Assembly: GCA_932294295.1 (NCBI GenBank)
Contig: OW028580.1
Span: forward strand, 11,995,374 to 12,059,373
Source of the DNA: Alitta virens
Taxonomy: Eukaryota; Annelida; Polychaeta; Phyllodocida; Nereididae
Direction: 5' to 3'
DNA: 64,000 nucleotides
Below, piece after piece: positions 24,682 through 35,750 of this stretch; the first letter of the stretch is position 1; each line of letters opens with the position of its first letter. The notes beneath the pieces are model-generated. The model had not been told where the DNA came from. It saw only the letters and a program-made list of their open reading frames with translations, and made no database searches. The position numbers and the translations under genes were made by a program.

Positions 24682-24974
24682 ATCTTCCTAAAGCAAGCCT
24701 GCCATCTTTGCATAGCTCTGCTATGCAGCCTTGCTAGAAATAGGCTTAATTACCTGGTTTATACAGATCAGTCTGATTGGTCACGACGATCTGTGGAGCG
24801 CCAAATCAGCCAGTGTTTACAAAATGTCTATTCGTCGCTTGCATTGGCTGACCCACTTAGGCACCTATTTACTACTAGAGGGCCACAGTGAAACGAAACT
24901 ACCGCTTTGCTGTTAAATCTAGCAAAGCCACCCAGAGTAGCTATGTGAAGATGGTGGGCTTGCTTTAGGAAGAT
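24682..24974. mobile_element. MITE with ~40-bp inverted ends
   Basis: The left end ATCTTCCTAAAGCAAGCC and right end GGCTTGCTTTAGGAAGAT are inverted repeats, and the similarity continues inward (GCCATCTT...CATAGCT against AGCTATG...AAGATGG). About 293 bp, non-coding. No clear target-site duplication, so the superfamily is unassigned. Confidence 0.75.
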
Positions 24975-25539
24975 TGGTAACAATTCTTTTGATGCTCATT
25001 TGGTTTTATTCTGAACAGGATGGATTAATATATTCACTCCTGTTCAGATTCTATTAACAAATGGAAAGAGTTCAAAAATTAGGACATCTTGAACTCTAAT
25101 TGCCATTGCGCAACATGTTATGTAGGCCTAGTCGGGATTCACTCAGTAATTAAAGTATTACTGTATAAAATTTTGTTAGGGTAAGTGCATTTAGGGGGTT
25201 CTCACATAGCCAGTTTTCCCGTGAAGCCATATTGCTCTCCTAGAATGATGAATATTATGCAAAATTGGGCATCCGTACTGCAACCACGGTTATCGGTAGG
25301 TTGCCGTAGAAGATGGTGAAAACACTTACTCGATTCCTCGCTGTCGCCCCCGAACCGAGAGCAACTGCCAAAATCAACAGATGTTTTGCTCATGTTCAAA
25401 ACTTCCATAGAAAACTTGCGACGATTAAACCGTCGGCTTCTTCGTATGCACTCATGTGTACCACGGATAAGTCACCAGTTCTATGTATAAAATCAATACC
25501 TACGAATGCTACGTGTGACTCACGTGTAAGTCACCATCT

Positions 25540-25625
25540 GCTAGGTGAACAATGGGTGAACAACGGGTGAATGACTGGTGAACAACGGGTGAACGATGGT
25601 TGCAGGACGGTTGCAGGGCCGGTTG
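25540..25625. repeat. Subterminal short direct repeats of Harbinger copy 1
   Basis: Repeated GGTGAACAAYGGGTGAA and GACGGTTGCAGG-type motifs of about 10-13 bp between the left end and the ORF2 promoter. Harbinger ends commonly carry such clusters as binding sites for transposase or Myb-like protein; that role is inference here. Confidence 0.55.
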
Positions 25626-25651
25626 CCTCGTCACGTGACCTCGGCCAGCAG

Positions 25652-25659
25652 TATATAAT
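25652..25659 (+). promoter_or_regulatory. TATA box of ORF2, copy 1
   Basis: TATATAAT about 125 bp before the ATG at 25,782. Same sequence and spacing as in the second copy (34,785). Confidence 0.6.
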
Positions 25660-25781
25660 CATTCGCAGTGAGGCAAAATTCATTCACACCAGTGCCTTTG
25701 ATAGAAACTGAACGACCTCGCCGTATTTTTCTCTGCTGCTGTTGCTGTTTCTGTTTGTTGTTTCAACTTTACCATTTCACC

Positions 25782-26694
25782 ATGGGACCCAGGAAAAAGT
25801 CTCTGGGGAAGAATTGTTTGAGTCTGAAGAATCCTGTGTTCCGTGTTCCTGCTCCCTGCTCCTGCTAGTCCTGCCAATTCTACTTATCACACTCCTGCCA
25901 CATCTCCTGCCAGGTCTCCTGCCAGGTTTCCTGCCAGGTCTCCTGCCACATCTCCTGCCAGGTCTCCTGCCAAGTCTCCTGCCAGTTCTCCTGCCAGGCC
26001 TCCTGCCGGGTCTCCAGCCAGGTCTTCTGCCAAGTCTTCTGCCAAGTATCCTGTCAAGTCTTCTGCCAAGTCGTCTGCCAAGTCTTCTGCCAAGTCTTCT
26101 GCCAAGTCTTAAGATGGATGACAGTGAAAGAGATCCAGACTTTGATGTGGACAAGGAGGAGAGAGACACCCAAGAAGAAGATGATGATAGTGATGCCAGT
26201 CAATTTCCTGCCATCCAGGCCTCCTTCGCCACTGCTCTTGCTGCATCTCAGAAGAAGCCAAGAAGAATGACTGAGAAGCTTTTTTTACCTCCCAATGATG
26301 AATAAGACATCGCTGACTGGTACCAGAAAAATGACATATTCTCTGACAGGACCAGACGTGACTACAAGGATCATCAGAGGAAGATGACAAGGTACAGACC
26401 CTCAATGTCCCCTGAACTGGGCTACAGTTGAAGACCTGGCTTGAGTCTATCAGAACCAGTGCTGGGAAGCTCATCAAGCAGGGCCCTTTTGGTACAGACA
26501 AGAGAAATCCGACAGAGAAGGAGAAGTGGATTATCGCCAACTTTGGGACTATTTTTTTTATTTGTCACACAAAGATGTGTACATGGTGTGCTCTCTTGGG
26601 AGGATTTGGTGGCCTTGAAAAGAGCCATACATTTTTTTGGAGTTTTCTTGTTTTCTACTGGAAAATATACTGGAACAGGAACAGGATAAGGTGA
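25782..26694 (+). pseudogene. MADF-like Harbinger ORF2, copy 1 (broken)
   Basis: The start is MGPRKK in a CCATGGG context. Relative to the 34.9-kb copy, about 60 nt after codon 6 are missing. A 12-bp repeat encoding SPAK/SPAR-type tetrapeptides (about 17-18 units, 25,896-26,109) is followed by an acidic stretch (DDSERDPDFDVDKEERDTQEEDDDSD, here given as its key pattern). Then comes a MADF-like domain split over frames: DWYQKNDIFSDRTRRDYKDHQ near 26,315, LKTWLESIRTSAGKL at about 26,428 and KEKWIIANFG near 26,520. After ANFG the frame is lost. Expected role: sequence-specific DNA binding as the transposase's partner. At least two frame changes and early stops make it non-functional. Confidence 0.7.
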
Positions 26695-26865
26695 TTACTT
26701 CTTCGGAAACATCTGAGTCATACGGAAGGACGAGTTCATCAGCTGGCTCATGTTGAACGGAGTCGAACTGGTAGGAAGGTTATTACTGCCAGACAGCAAG
26801 GATCCCACTGAAGGAGGGTTCAAGGAAGAAGAACCAGGCACCCATGAGAAGTAGCAGAGAAGACG
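26695..26865 (-). pseudogene. NPPSVGS tail module on the opposite strand, copy 1
   Basis: On the minus strand this encodes VPGSSSLNPPSVGSLLSG, then STPFNMSQLM and a stop at 26,695. It matches the C-terminal tail of the ORF2 protein in the 19.7-kb element (GGNPPSVGSMVSGD...STPLNMSRFL). There the tail is on the same strand as ORF2; here ORF2 is on +, so the tail is inverted relative to it and lies downstream of the transposase. Either an inversion happened in an ancestor of this subfamily or the tail is an extra 3' exon of the transposase gene. Confidence 0.55.
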
Positions 26866-27024
26866 CCCAATGAAGATGAAGGCACAGGTCAAGAAGCTTC
26901 TCAAATCATATTGTCTTGCCATGGGACACTTCCTTCCTCTGAGTTGACATAGTCCACCAAGTACAGTCATTGTAACTTGGCACTCTGGGTAGCATAGTTG
27001 ACTCTGATCATTTGTGGTGGCATT

Positions 27025-28240
27025 TCAGCAATTTCTCCAGCTTCCCGCCAAGCCCCAGGACTGATGGGTGACTGGATCTTCGTGGTCAAGCATGTTGTTC
27101 TGGGTTGTCGGATATCTGATTCTCATGAGGTTGTGGAGGCAGCAGCATGCAAGGACTAAAGATTCCACCGTCTTGGTTTTCTGGGGCATAGTGGTTAGCA
27201 GACACCTAAACCTTGATGCCAGGATACCAAAGGCATTCTCCACAAATCTTCTGGCTCTGGAGAGTCTGTCATTGTAGATCCTCTGCTGTCTGGTCATGTT
27301 GCGCAGAGGTAGTGGTTTCATCAGCCAGGTTCTCAAAGGGAAGGCATCATCCCCAACGATGAAGTATGGTACAGGTCTGTCACCACCAGCAATAGGTTCA
27401 GGTGGAGGTAATCCAATGCTCCCATCTTCTAGAGCTTCCCTCAGGGCTGTAGCAGCAAAAACTCCTCCATCAGATCCAGAACCATTTGCTCCAAAATCCA
27501 CAAAAATGAACTTGTAGTCTGCATCCACAAGAGCCATGAGTAAAATGGAATGGAAGCCCTTGTAGTTATAGTAGAGTCAACCACCTTTGGGAGGACACCT
27601 GATGGCCACATGCTTCCCATCTATGGCACCAATACAATGGGGAAAGTTCCATCTTGTTTCAAACAGCTGTGCAACTTTTCTCCACTCTTCTGGTGTTGTT
27701 GGACAGGAGATGACATCTTCTGCATACTCAGCTATGATGGCTTCACACACTTCAGGAATGATGTAGCTGATGGTGTTGTGGGCCACTCTGAAGCCATACA
27801 TCAATGACTTGTAGCTGTTGCCAGTTGCCAAATACCTCAGGGTGATGGCAATCCTGAGTCCTGGCTCCAAAGCTTTCCTCCAGAAGGTGTCTTGCTTGGT
27901 CATCCTAGGCCCAACTCTGGCAAGCAGCTCTTGGAACATGTTTGGCTGCATTCTCCCAAAGTTCTTGTAGTGGGTTCCATCTTCCATCAATAGTTCATTC
28001 GTATTGGCCCATCTGAGGTATTCGCATTAGCCATGGCCTTACCCAAAATCTCTTCCTTCTCCTTCTCTTGATGACTGCTTGTCTTCTTTCTGCAGCTCTT
28101 CTGGACTGTTCTTCATCGTGCATAATAGCTTGTGCAAGAGTTGCTAGTTGCAGATTTAATTCCAAGCTAGCCTGAGCCAATTTTAAAATGGCTGTTGGTT
28201 GGTCGAGGAGCAGAATGAAGGCTACAGACAAGCAGCCAAA
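27025..28240 (-). pseudogene. Harbinger DDE transposase, copy 1 (broken)
   Basis: HARBI1-like DDE nuclease, which cuts and pastes the element at TTA/TAA-type sites. The N-terminal helical domain (FRVAHNTISYIIPEVCEAI) and DDE domain are recognisable: GAIDGKHVAI (first Asp), GSGSDGG (second Asp), GDDAFPL and RFVENAFGILASRFR (Glu). Defects seen against the 36-kb copy are loss of about 35 bp that include the start codon region near 28,204, an 11-bp deletion near 28,005, a TGA in place of Ser just after PPKGG (about 27,574-27,576) and a 4-bp deletion near 27,063 that replaces the C-terminus. The TATA region present at 37,318 is also missing, so it is doubly dead. Confidence 0.85.
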
Positions 28241-28308
28241 CCTACTACACATAATTAACTCACCGGGTCGTTCCTTGTAACCCTCACAGTCGTGATTGAC
28301 ACATGTTT

Positions 28309-30380
28309 GATACATCTCAGTGATGAAGTTCCTGAGTTCATCTCTTCAGGCTTGAAGTGGCCATTGCTTGGATGTACAGCAGCAAATGATAATTTGGGAC
28401 TAAGCTGGAATTCGGATGGGGTTTGTGAGGCATCTTGGGATACCTCTGTCTGGATGAGAGCCAGTGATTGGCCCTAAGTGTGGGGTACACTGGGATACCT
28501 TTGACTGTGAGGGTCAGTGGTTGGCCCTCTCCACCATGCTTGAATGAGCCCACCCCCCCCCCCTCTTCTGTGTGTCTGTCCACTTTAGAATAACTGCAGG
28601 TCAGAGTCAAGAAATTTCTTGGAGAGGCAACATGCATGGGCAACCAAATGAAAAATGACAAGTCAATAGGAGTATAGGATGAGTTCTTAAAAAATTTAGC
28701 TGCAGTGACAAGACATCTCTCAGAAAGGATCCTTTTTAGTATGTTTTAAAAATCATGCTATTTGTGATTTTATTATGATGTTTGTATTCTAATGCTTTAA
28801 TTGAATTGCTTTTTTTACAATATATATATCATTAGGTGTTCAGTCAAGAATCATAAACAAAGATAAAATTTTATTAAAATGAAAACTTCACATATATTAT
28901 AACTTCTTTAATTTTGTTCTTTTAATTTCTTTTAACTTATTAGAATTCACAAAATCTGCGTTTATTATTTCATGTACTATGTTTATGGGATATTAAAGGA
29001 TTAGATAATACTTCCTTATCTCACTTGCTTAGACCATCTGTGTGTTAGGTGTATTACATAACATCCTGTCCTGTCTCAGAAAGATTAATGCTTTGAAATT
29101 CACAGAACAAGACATCAAAGGGAATAAGCCACATGTAGATTGATGAAACAGTGCCTTTGTAATTTGATAAGAGGCAGGACAATCATATCACATTAATTAA
29201 CATGTATCACATTTAGTTGTATTAGGTGAAAATTGTCAAACATTCTTTACAGTAAGCTTAAAAAAACTTTACACACTTAATACCACAATTTATTGTTAAA
29301 CTCTGTAATTCAACTAATAACTTTCAACTGTAGTTGTACATATTAACATATTATTGAATCAATCAATCAATCATATGATTACTGGAATTAATCATTTGAA
29401 ATATATGGGAAAATGATTCACCAAAATGATTCCTTTTCACAATTTAAACTTGATTGTATGAGTGTTGCAGAGTTAAGTGTCAAATGGTCAAATGCCACCC
29501 TGTAATCACCTAATTGCAATTATAAGGATAAAAAAAGATTAAATATCAGAATTCCTATAATTGCTATTCAGGTAATTTTGCACTGGTGATTCTCTGATTA
29601 TTAAGTATATCAAACTTTAATTGCATTTGAACAACCAGTATGTGATCATTATAAGAGGTATTGCAATATTGAGTGTGACCATCCTCCTTTTCTGATAATT
29701 TCTAGGTATATGCCCCTGCACTTGATTTATTGGGTGCCTTAATCTTTTGCTTCTTTATTTTCAGATTCCATGACATGGGGAAAGTGGTTGCTAGCAACAG
29801 AAATCAAAGTATAATGCTGAGAACTAATTGACACCTCAAACAAAATTGAACTTTATTGCATTGGTTATCAGTCATGAAATTGTATTATGAATTCATGACA
29901 CATAGGCTAGTTGTTATATCGTTAATAAAATGCATAAAATCATATACAAAAAAATGTATATCAAATTTATTAAGTATAATATATAAGCTATCTGTGAATA
30001 AATTGTCATTTTGAATATCTTTTCAATGAATGTGATACCCAACAGCATAGTTAAATGCCAGCTTAAGTGAAACTCCCAAAAAGACTAATAATCTAGAAAG
30101 AGATAGTTTATCATGATTAGAGGAGACCAGATTAGTTAGCATAGCCTAATTTCATGATGCTGTTTTAATTTTGAAGAGCCGTTAATACAAATAAATAACA
30201 AAGATAGATGGTTTGCAGTGGGGTTCACTTGCTTATGCACAGCATTGTATGCATTAATGTGTGCAAATAAATCTATTGCATGTCAGAAAACTGACAAATA
30301 AACATATTTCAAAATGTTCCTTGTCGTCTTTTGGTGACTCAATACTGCAAAGTGTTCAATGATATTATTGGTTACATTTA
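28309..30380. other. Gene-free AT-rich sequence
   Basis: No recognisable gene. A short C-run lies at 28,553-28,563 and an (AATC)n-like tract near 29,356-29,371. The open frame at 28,338-28,661 (-) has no domain. Confidence 0.5.
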
Positions 30381-30382
30381 CA

Positions 30383-30790
30383 GGTATCCTGACGTCAGGA
30401 AAAAGGCAAAATTGTACACTACTGACTTTTGTCAAATATCTCCTAGCAGTATGCATGCCATTTGATGTGCATCCAGATGTCAGTAAGACAGCAAAAATAA
30501 AACAATGCTGACACTGAAACCTATCTATGGTCTGTCAGTAAATCCTAAGAACACAGTTTCTGCAGACTGTCAGTAAGAATGAAATTTCATAGGCATCCTG
30601 CCGTCAGCAAGAAAGCCTATATTGGACCCTACTGACATTTGTGAACTTGCTCAGTCTATAACTTGTCAGTAAGTTGTCAATAATAGTGTCCTCCTGACTG
30701 TCAGTATGGATGATATTTATAAGCATCCTGACGTCAGGAAGGTGACAAAAAGTTAAGCATTTTGAAGTCAGCAGTGTCAGTAAGGACCCT
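30383..30790. repeat. Degenerate tandem repeat with CRE-like palindromes
   Basis: Units begin with GCATCCTGACGTCAGGAA-like sequence near 30,383, 30,470, 30,593 and 30,722, and carry repeated GTCAGTAA motifs and ACTGACATTTGTGAA-type segments. Period about 87-130 bp, strongly diverged. Two units keep the exact TGACGTCA octamer (30,390-30,397 and 30,729-30,736). No gene adjoins, so I do not call a functional cAMP-response element. Confidence 0.55.
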
Positions 30791-32400
30791 AAAAGTGTCC
30801 CTGTTTTTATATGACTCACCTGCCTGGCACACCGACAACTTTTCACTGAAGTAACTAAAATACCTTCGGCCAATATTTTTGCTGAGGGTAAAAACAAAAC
30901 AAAAAAACTATTATGCCACCAAGCTAATGTTGCAGATTGACAAAGCTTGCCCTTAAAATTGGATTATGTCATTTGATCAAAGTGTAATGATGTTTTCATG
31001 ACTTATTCTTAGTTTATAAAGCTCCAAATACTGGTATTAGTTTTTGTATTTTCCACTACTGAAAAGCACACAAATGATAAAGAAATTGTGTCTGAGATTC
31101 CTTCGTCTCTATAAAGAGTTGTGTCAAGTATATTGGCTTCTACTAAGTGCATGTATCAATTATAGTTATTTATCTATATATTTAATCTGTTTATTGTAAA
31201 TATATGTAACCATAGTGAGTATTCAGCGAAACAAACTTTCACAATAAGACCTGTAGACAATATATAAGAATACAATAAAATCCCTCAATGTTAAGACCAC
31301 GTAACCATTAAGACCACTGAACTTTGGCCCCACGGTATACCTCTCAATTAAGACTACCCCACCATAAAGACCAGCACTGCCACATTAAGGTAGTATTAAT
31401 CGCAAGGATTCTGTTGCAATATATAAGTTGGTAGAAAGTTGTATAGGCCTATTGATAAAGTTTAAATTTCATATTACAGGAATCCCATAAAAAACGGGTG
31501 TATTGTTTGGTATACCTTTTTATTATTGGTATTACTGGTATTATTGGTAGTAGAAGTGATAGTAGTAGTGATAGTAGTAGTAGTAGTAGTAGTAGAAGAA
31601 AATGTTAGTATTTGTTTAAATTATCAAAACCATTACGTAATTATCTTATTACACATCTATGTAGCAACTTCCTTCAATTCTCGAATAGCCACGAATTGAT
31701 CTTTATTACTCACATGTCTGTCTGTCATGGGCTTCATCAGAATATATTTCATTTATTACTATTTTTGAATGCAGAAAATGCACAGGTATAATTTTAATTT
31801 ACTGGAACGCACTGTAACCAAGATGGAGAATTATGGATTTGGCCTGGTATTTGAAACTTAATTATCAAGTCTCTAAACTTTCCTAGCTGGCTGCCAAATA
31901 ACTTCTTAAATGAAACAATCAATTTTGCTCCCTGGGGTGTCGTTTTAATGACTTTGCATTGAGGCAGGCATTGCAAAATTATTACGTGTGACACTCATCA
32001 ATACATGCAATGAGTACATTTCTTTATCTCTGTGGTATACAGTGTATACAAGGAAATACGTTTTTACCAATTAGATATACATTTCGTGCCCTCCTAATTG
32101 AATGAAATGTGTGACAAAAATGACATAATTTTCCACCAAACACATCGAAACACCTCCATTAAAAACACAACATCTAATAGACATTTGGAAAATGCAAATG
32201 GGTCAGCATGTGTAGTCTCAATAATTAGGTGTTCCTACCAATAAGGTAAGAGGAGGTCATGGGTTGGTGGGAATCCGTATTCGTGAGGTGAATATTAAGC
32301 AAACTAGTGCAATTTTGATGATCCGTGGTACTACATATTACATGTTGTGCAGTTGTTGGCCAATTGTGTATATGTTTATTAGACTGCAGAGGTAAACAGG
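30791..32400. other. Unassigned sequence with small repeats
   Basis: No gene. 31,286-31,390 has several ATTAAGACCAC/ATTAAGACTAC motifs, also seen at 42,355-42,385; these may be an eroded DNA transposon end. 31,545-31,603 is a (TAG)n-type microsatellite. Confidence 0.45.
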
Positions 32401-32407
32401 AAGTCAC

Positions 32408-32558
32408 AGATTGGTATCATAAGCTTTGCAGCATGCCTAAAACCCAAAACCAAACTAATCAGGGATGCCCGAGGATTAGAGGGGTACCCCAAGGATGCAA
32501 TTTGTTACTGGGGTTTTTGCAGCAGAGGAATTTGTGGTGGGGATCATCTGCATTTGTC
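32408..32558 (+). repeat. Dispersed repeat R3, copy 1
   Basis: It shares CAGATTGGTATCATAAGC, a CCTAAAACC..AACC stretch, GGGGTACCCCAAGGATG and a GCAGC..ATTTG..GGATC end with 52,975-53,127 and, inverted, 60,150-60,308. About 150 bp, family not named. Confidence 0.7.
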
Positions 32559-32739
32559 ACTAAGTGCAAATCGGCTTGCAATCAAGAAGTGGCCCATGTA
32601 GCGCGAGCTACTCAAAATAGGACATTTAGAGGCACACGGGTCGACAGATACTGATAATGGCAGACAAAAACTTACTTGACAAACACAGATAGAAAAAGAC
32701 AATTAGATCAAACTGGGTCATTAGGCACCAACACTGGGC

Positions 32740-33020
32740 CAGCATTGAGCCAACAGTAAGAACGATGGAACTGCTTATTCCACACTGGCCAGCTCTGCTA
32801 AAGGTCATGGGTTTGATCCCCAGCCAGGGCACTCTTTATGTAACGAGCTACATCTCAGTTGGATATCAATACATTACATGTGATGTTTAATTGGAAGTGC
32901 CTTGTACTCAGTGTCCATGCTGAAGCGTGTAAAATAACCCAGTTATCCCACCCATGTGGTAAATGTGCAAGATGGTGTGGACTCATCATTACTTCCCTCT
33001 GGCAGGTGGTCATATAAGCT
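32740..33020 (+). mobile_element. SINE copy (same family as 7,125)
   Basis: The B-box-like GGTTTGATCCC near 32,811 is followed by GGGCACTCTTTATG, CATCTCAGTTGGAT, TCCATGCTGAAGCGTGTAA, AATAACCCA and GATGGTGTGGACTCATC. These landmarks occur in the same order as in the 7,125 copy. The A-box region is eroded. Confidence 0.65.
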
Positions 33021-33185
33021 CTCTAAGCCCAGTAGCATTGAGACACAGAGTTGTTGCATTATACTGTTTGTATCGATATGGAGAGACAAGTCAAAGAAAA
33101 GGACAGACATACTGGCAACAGTCTGACAAGCAACACGACAGAGAGACAGATAAAAGCACTTTATTCAAGCATGAATTATAATAGT

Positions 33186-33263
33186 CCCAGACAGCATGCC
33201 AGATCGGATCAACATTGTTTCCACACTGTGTCGATGGCTAACCGATATATCATGTCATCTGGG
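33186..33263. mobile_element. Small palindromic MITE M1, shortened copy
   Basis: Left CCCAGACAGCATGCC and right ATGTCATCTGGG are diverged versions of the M1 ends; the element is 78 bp, shorter than the 101- and 116-bp copies. Confidence 0.55.
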
Positions 33264-33309
33264 TTATGCAGCCAGGGGGAATCTAGGAATGTCACGGATG
33301 CCACAAAGA

Positions 33310-33410
33310 CAGGAAACAAAGTGCCCATGGAGGTGGTGGTAAAGTGGTTAATAGCCCTTAAATTCCTGGAGGTCCTGGTTTGTATTCCCCAATCTTGCTG
33401 AACTACATAC
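33310..33410 (+). other. tRNA-like SINE head
   Basis: A-box-like GGTGGTAAAGTGGTTAATAGC and B-box-like GGTTTGTATTCC at pol III-like spacing. Weak and without a tail; possibly a SINE fragment. Confidence 0.35.
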
Positions 33411-34191
33411 AGTAATATCATTAAACCTTTCCTACAATTCACGCAGTGGCGGCGCCAGGTTCCGAAGTGGAGGGGAGGGGGGGGGGGGTGTCAAGAGCCA
33501 TATAGAGGCCGATTTGGAATGCTATTCCGGGTGGTGTTCTCACATTTGTTGACTGGAATAGGATGAGAAACAAAATAGCAAAACTGAGAGCTGCCTCACA
33601 GAAGACAGCTAGTGTACTTTATGGGGGAGGGGGGGGGGGGGGTGACTTTATAGCTGTGTTAAATTCGTGGTACGACAGTACTATCACTATCGAGGTGCAA
33701 ATATAAGGTGTTTCCTGGTACGAAAGTGCCTACTGTTGGGAGGGAAATTTTCGCACCAGAAACTGTACTCAGTCATGACAGCTTGTTTTCTCAAACTTGT
33801 AGAGTAGGGTTAGTAAAATGTCATTGTTCTTTTGGTCATACTAATCACAAGGAAATGAAGTAACATCAAATGGCCTGGAAGTAACAGCCGTCATTACAAG
33901 CATGATAACAACAATTTAAAATGGAGGCGAAATGTAATTACAGATATATTTGCGTAGAAGGGTACCACCTATGATTATAATACAAAGATAGTTTGGGAAT
34001 TTTAATTTATCTAGTTTCAAATGTAATTACAGATATGACATTGATCTACTGTAATTACATGCATGAACTGCAGTGTCTCAGTGTGCAAAAATTGCAGATT
34101 GGTATTTTAACTAAAAGCTTGAGATTGAAGTTAACCAAATATTTTTTGTTTCTGTGTGGGACAGGACAGCTTGAAGTTTATGACACATTAC
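33411..34191. other. Gene-free sequence with G-runs
   Basis: G-runs near 33,470-33,488 and 33,625-33,642. No recognised gene or repeat up to the Harbinger insertion at 34,195. Confidence 0.5.
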
Positions 34192-34784
34192 TTAAGGGGG
34201 GTTCTCACATAGCCAGTTTTCACAGAGAAGCCGTATTGGTCTCGTAGAATGATGTAATATTGTGCAATTTTGGCCATCCGTAGTGCAACCGTAGTTATCG
34301 GGAGGTTGTCGTAGAAGACGGTGAAATCACTTGCTTGATTCCTCGCTGTCATCCCCGAACCGAGAACAACCGCCAAAATCAACGGATGTTTTGCTCATGT
34401 TAAAAACTTCCGTAGAAAACTCGCAGGTGATTGTTTATAGTTAGCAACCGTAGTGAAGCCGTCGTTGCCGTAAAGGCACTCGTGGCATACGCCGAGTCAC
34501 ACGTGAGACACTTGTAGAAGCCGGTGGGTTAACCGTCCATTCGTTGGTGTCAAGAACCCGGCAGAAGAGGTACGTGTGCGACGATTAAACTGTCGGCTTC
34601 TATGTATCCACTCAAGTGTACCACTGATAAGTCACCGGTTTCTACGTATAGAAAAATCAATACCTACGTAAGCTATGTGTGACTCACGTGTGCCATGAGT
34701 AAGTCACCGGCTGAACGTTGGGGGAATGACGGGTGAAGGACGGTTGCAGGGCTAGTTGGCTCATCAAGTGACCTCGGCCTGCAG

Positions 34785-34792
34785 TATATAAT
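34785..34792 (+). promoter_or_regulatory. TATA box of ORF2, copy 2
   Basis: TATATAAT about 125 bp before the ATG at 34,915, conserved with copy 1. Confidence 0.6.
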
Positions 34793-34914
34793 CAGTTGCA
34801 GTAACGCAAACTTCATTCACACCTCTGCCTTTGACAGAAACTGATCGACCTCGCCGTATTCTTCTCTGCTGCTGTTGCTGTTCCTGTTTGCATTTTTAAC
34901 TTTATCATTTCACC

Positions 34915-35750
34915 ATGGGACCCAAGAAGAGACGCGATCTTGGAAAGAAAAAAGTCACAGAAGAAAAGCCTTCTTCTGCACTTGCCTCTGGGGAAGAATT
35001 GTTTGAGTCTGAAGAATCCAGTGTTACTGCAGCTCCTGCTAGTCTTGCCAGTTCGACTTATCATGCTCCTGCCACATCTCCTGCAAGGTCTCCCACCAAG
35101 TCTCCTGCCAAGTCTCCTGCCAGGTCTTCCGCCAAGTCTTCTGCCAAGTATCCTGCCAAGTCTTTTGATGTTGACATGGATGACAGCGACAGAGATCCAG
35201 ACTTTGATATAGACTAGGAGAAGAGAGACACCCTAGAAGAAGATGATGATAGTGTTCCAGTCAATTTCCTGCCACCCGGGCCTCCTCCGCAACTGCTTCT
35301 GCTGCATCTCAAAAGAAGCCAAGAAGAAAGACTGAGAAGCTTTTTCTACCTCCCAATGATGAGGAAGAAATCGCTGACTGGTACCGGGAGAATGACATAT
35401 TCTATGACAGGACCAGATGTGACTACAAGGATCATCAGAGGAAGATGAGCCTCATCGAGGACAAGGCACAGACCCTCAGTGTCCCCTGTACTGGGCTACA
35501 GTTGAAGACCTGGCTTGTGCCGGGAAGCTCATCAAGCAGGGCCCTTTTGGTACAGACAAGAGAAATCCGACAGAGAAGGAGAAGTGGATTAACTTTGGAA
35601 AATTTTTTTTTTATTTGTCACACAAAGATGTGTACATGGTGTGCTCTCTTGGGAGGATTTGGTGGCCTTGAAAAAGGCCATACATTTTTTTTGGGAGTTT
35701 TCTTGTTTTTCTACTGGAACATATACTGGAACAGGAACAGGACACGGTGA
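34915..35750 (+). pseudogene. MADF-like Harbinger ORF2, copy 2 (broken)
   Basis: MGPKKRRDLGKKKVTEEK start in CCATGGG context, then a Ser/Ala-rich linker with seven 12-bp SPAK-type repeats (about 35,077-35,165; copy 1 has 17-18). Next is an acidic DDSDRDPDFDID ending in a TAG (35,215) where copy 1 reads on as DKEERD. A MADF-like domain continues in other frames: ADWYRENDIFYDRTRCDYKD near 35,375, LQLKTWL near 35,500 and an eroded KW..NFG near 35,585. MADF domains bind DNA through a Myb-like three-helix fold; in Harbinger elements such proteins assist the transposase. The stop plus at least one frameshift, and a deletion of ESIRT around 35,517, make it non-functional. Confidence 0.7.

Larger units (their letters stand above)
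25193..28308. mobile_element. PIF/Harbinger transposon copy 1 (right end lost)
   Basis: The left terminus AGGGGGTTCTCACATAGCC matches the left end of the complete copy at 34,195. Content is in the same order: subterminal short repeats, TATA box, MADF-like ORF2 on +, convergent DDE transposase on -. Similarity to the second copy stops near 28,308 (after the GTGATTGACAC region), so the right terminal repeat has been lost and no target-site duplication can be read. Both genes are broken. Confidence 0.85.

Noticed and set aside
25896..26110. Histone H1-like gene
   Set aside because: The SPAK/SPAR repeats resemble H1 tails, but they sit inside a Harbinger ORF2 with a MADF domain.
25742..26305. 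187-codon Leu/Pro-rich frame resembling a secreted or membrane protein
   Set aside because: It is the wrong frame of the SPAK-encoding 12-bp repeat; the correct frame starts with MGPRKK and matches the second Harbinger copy.
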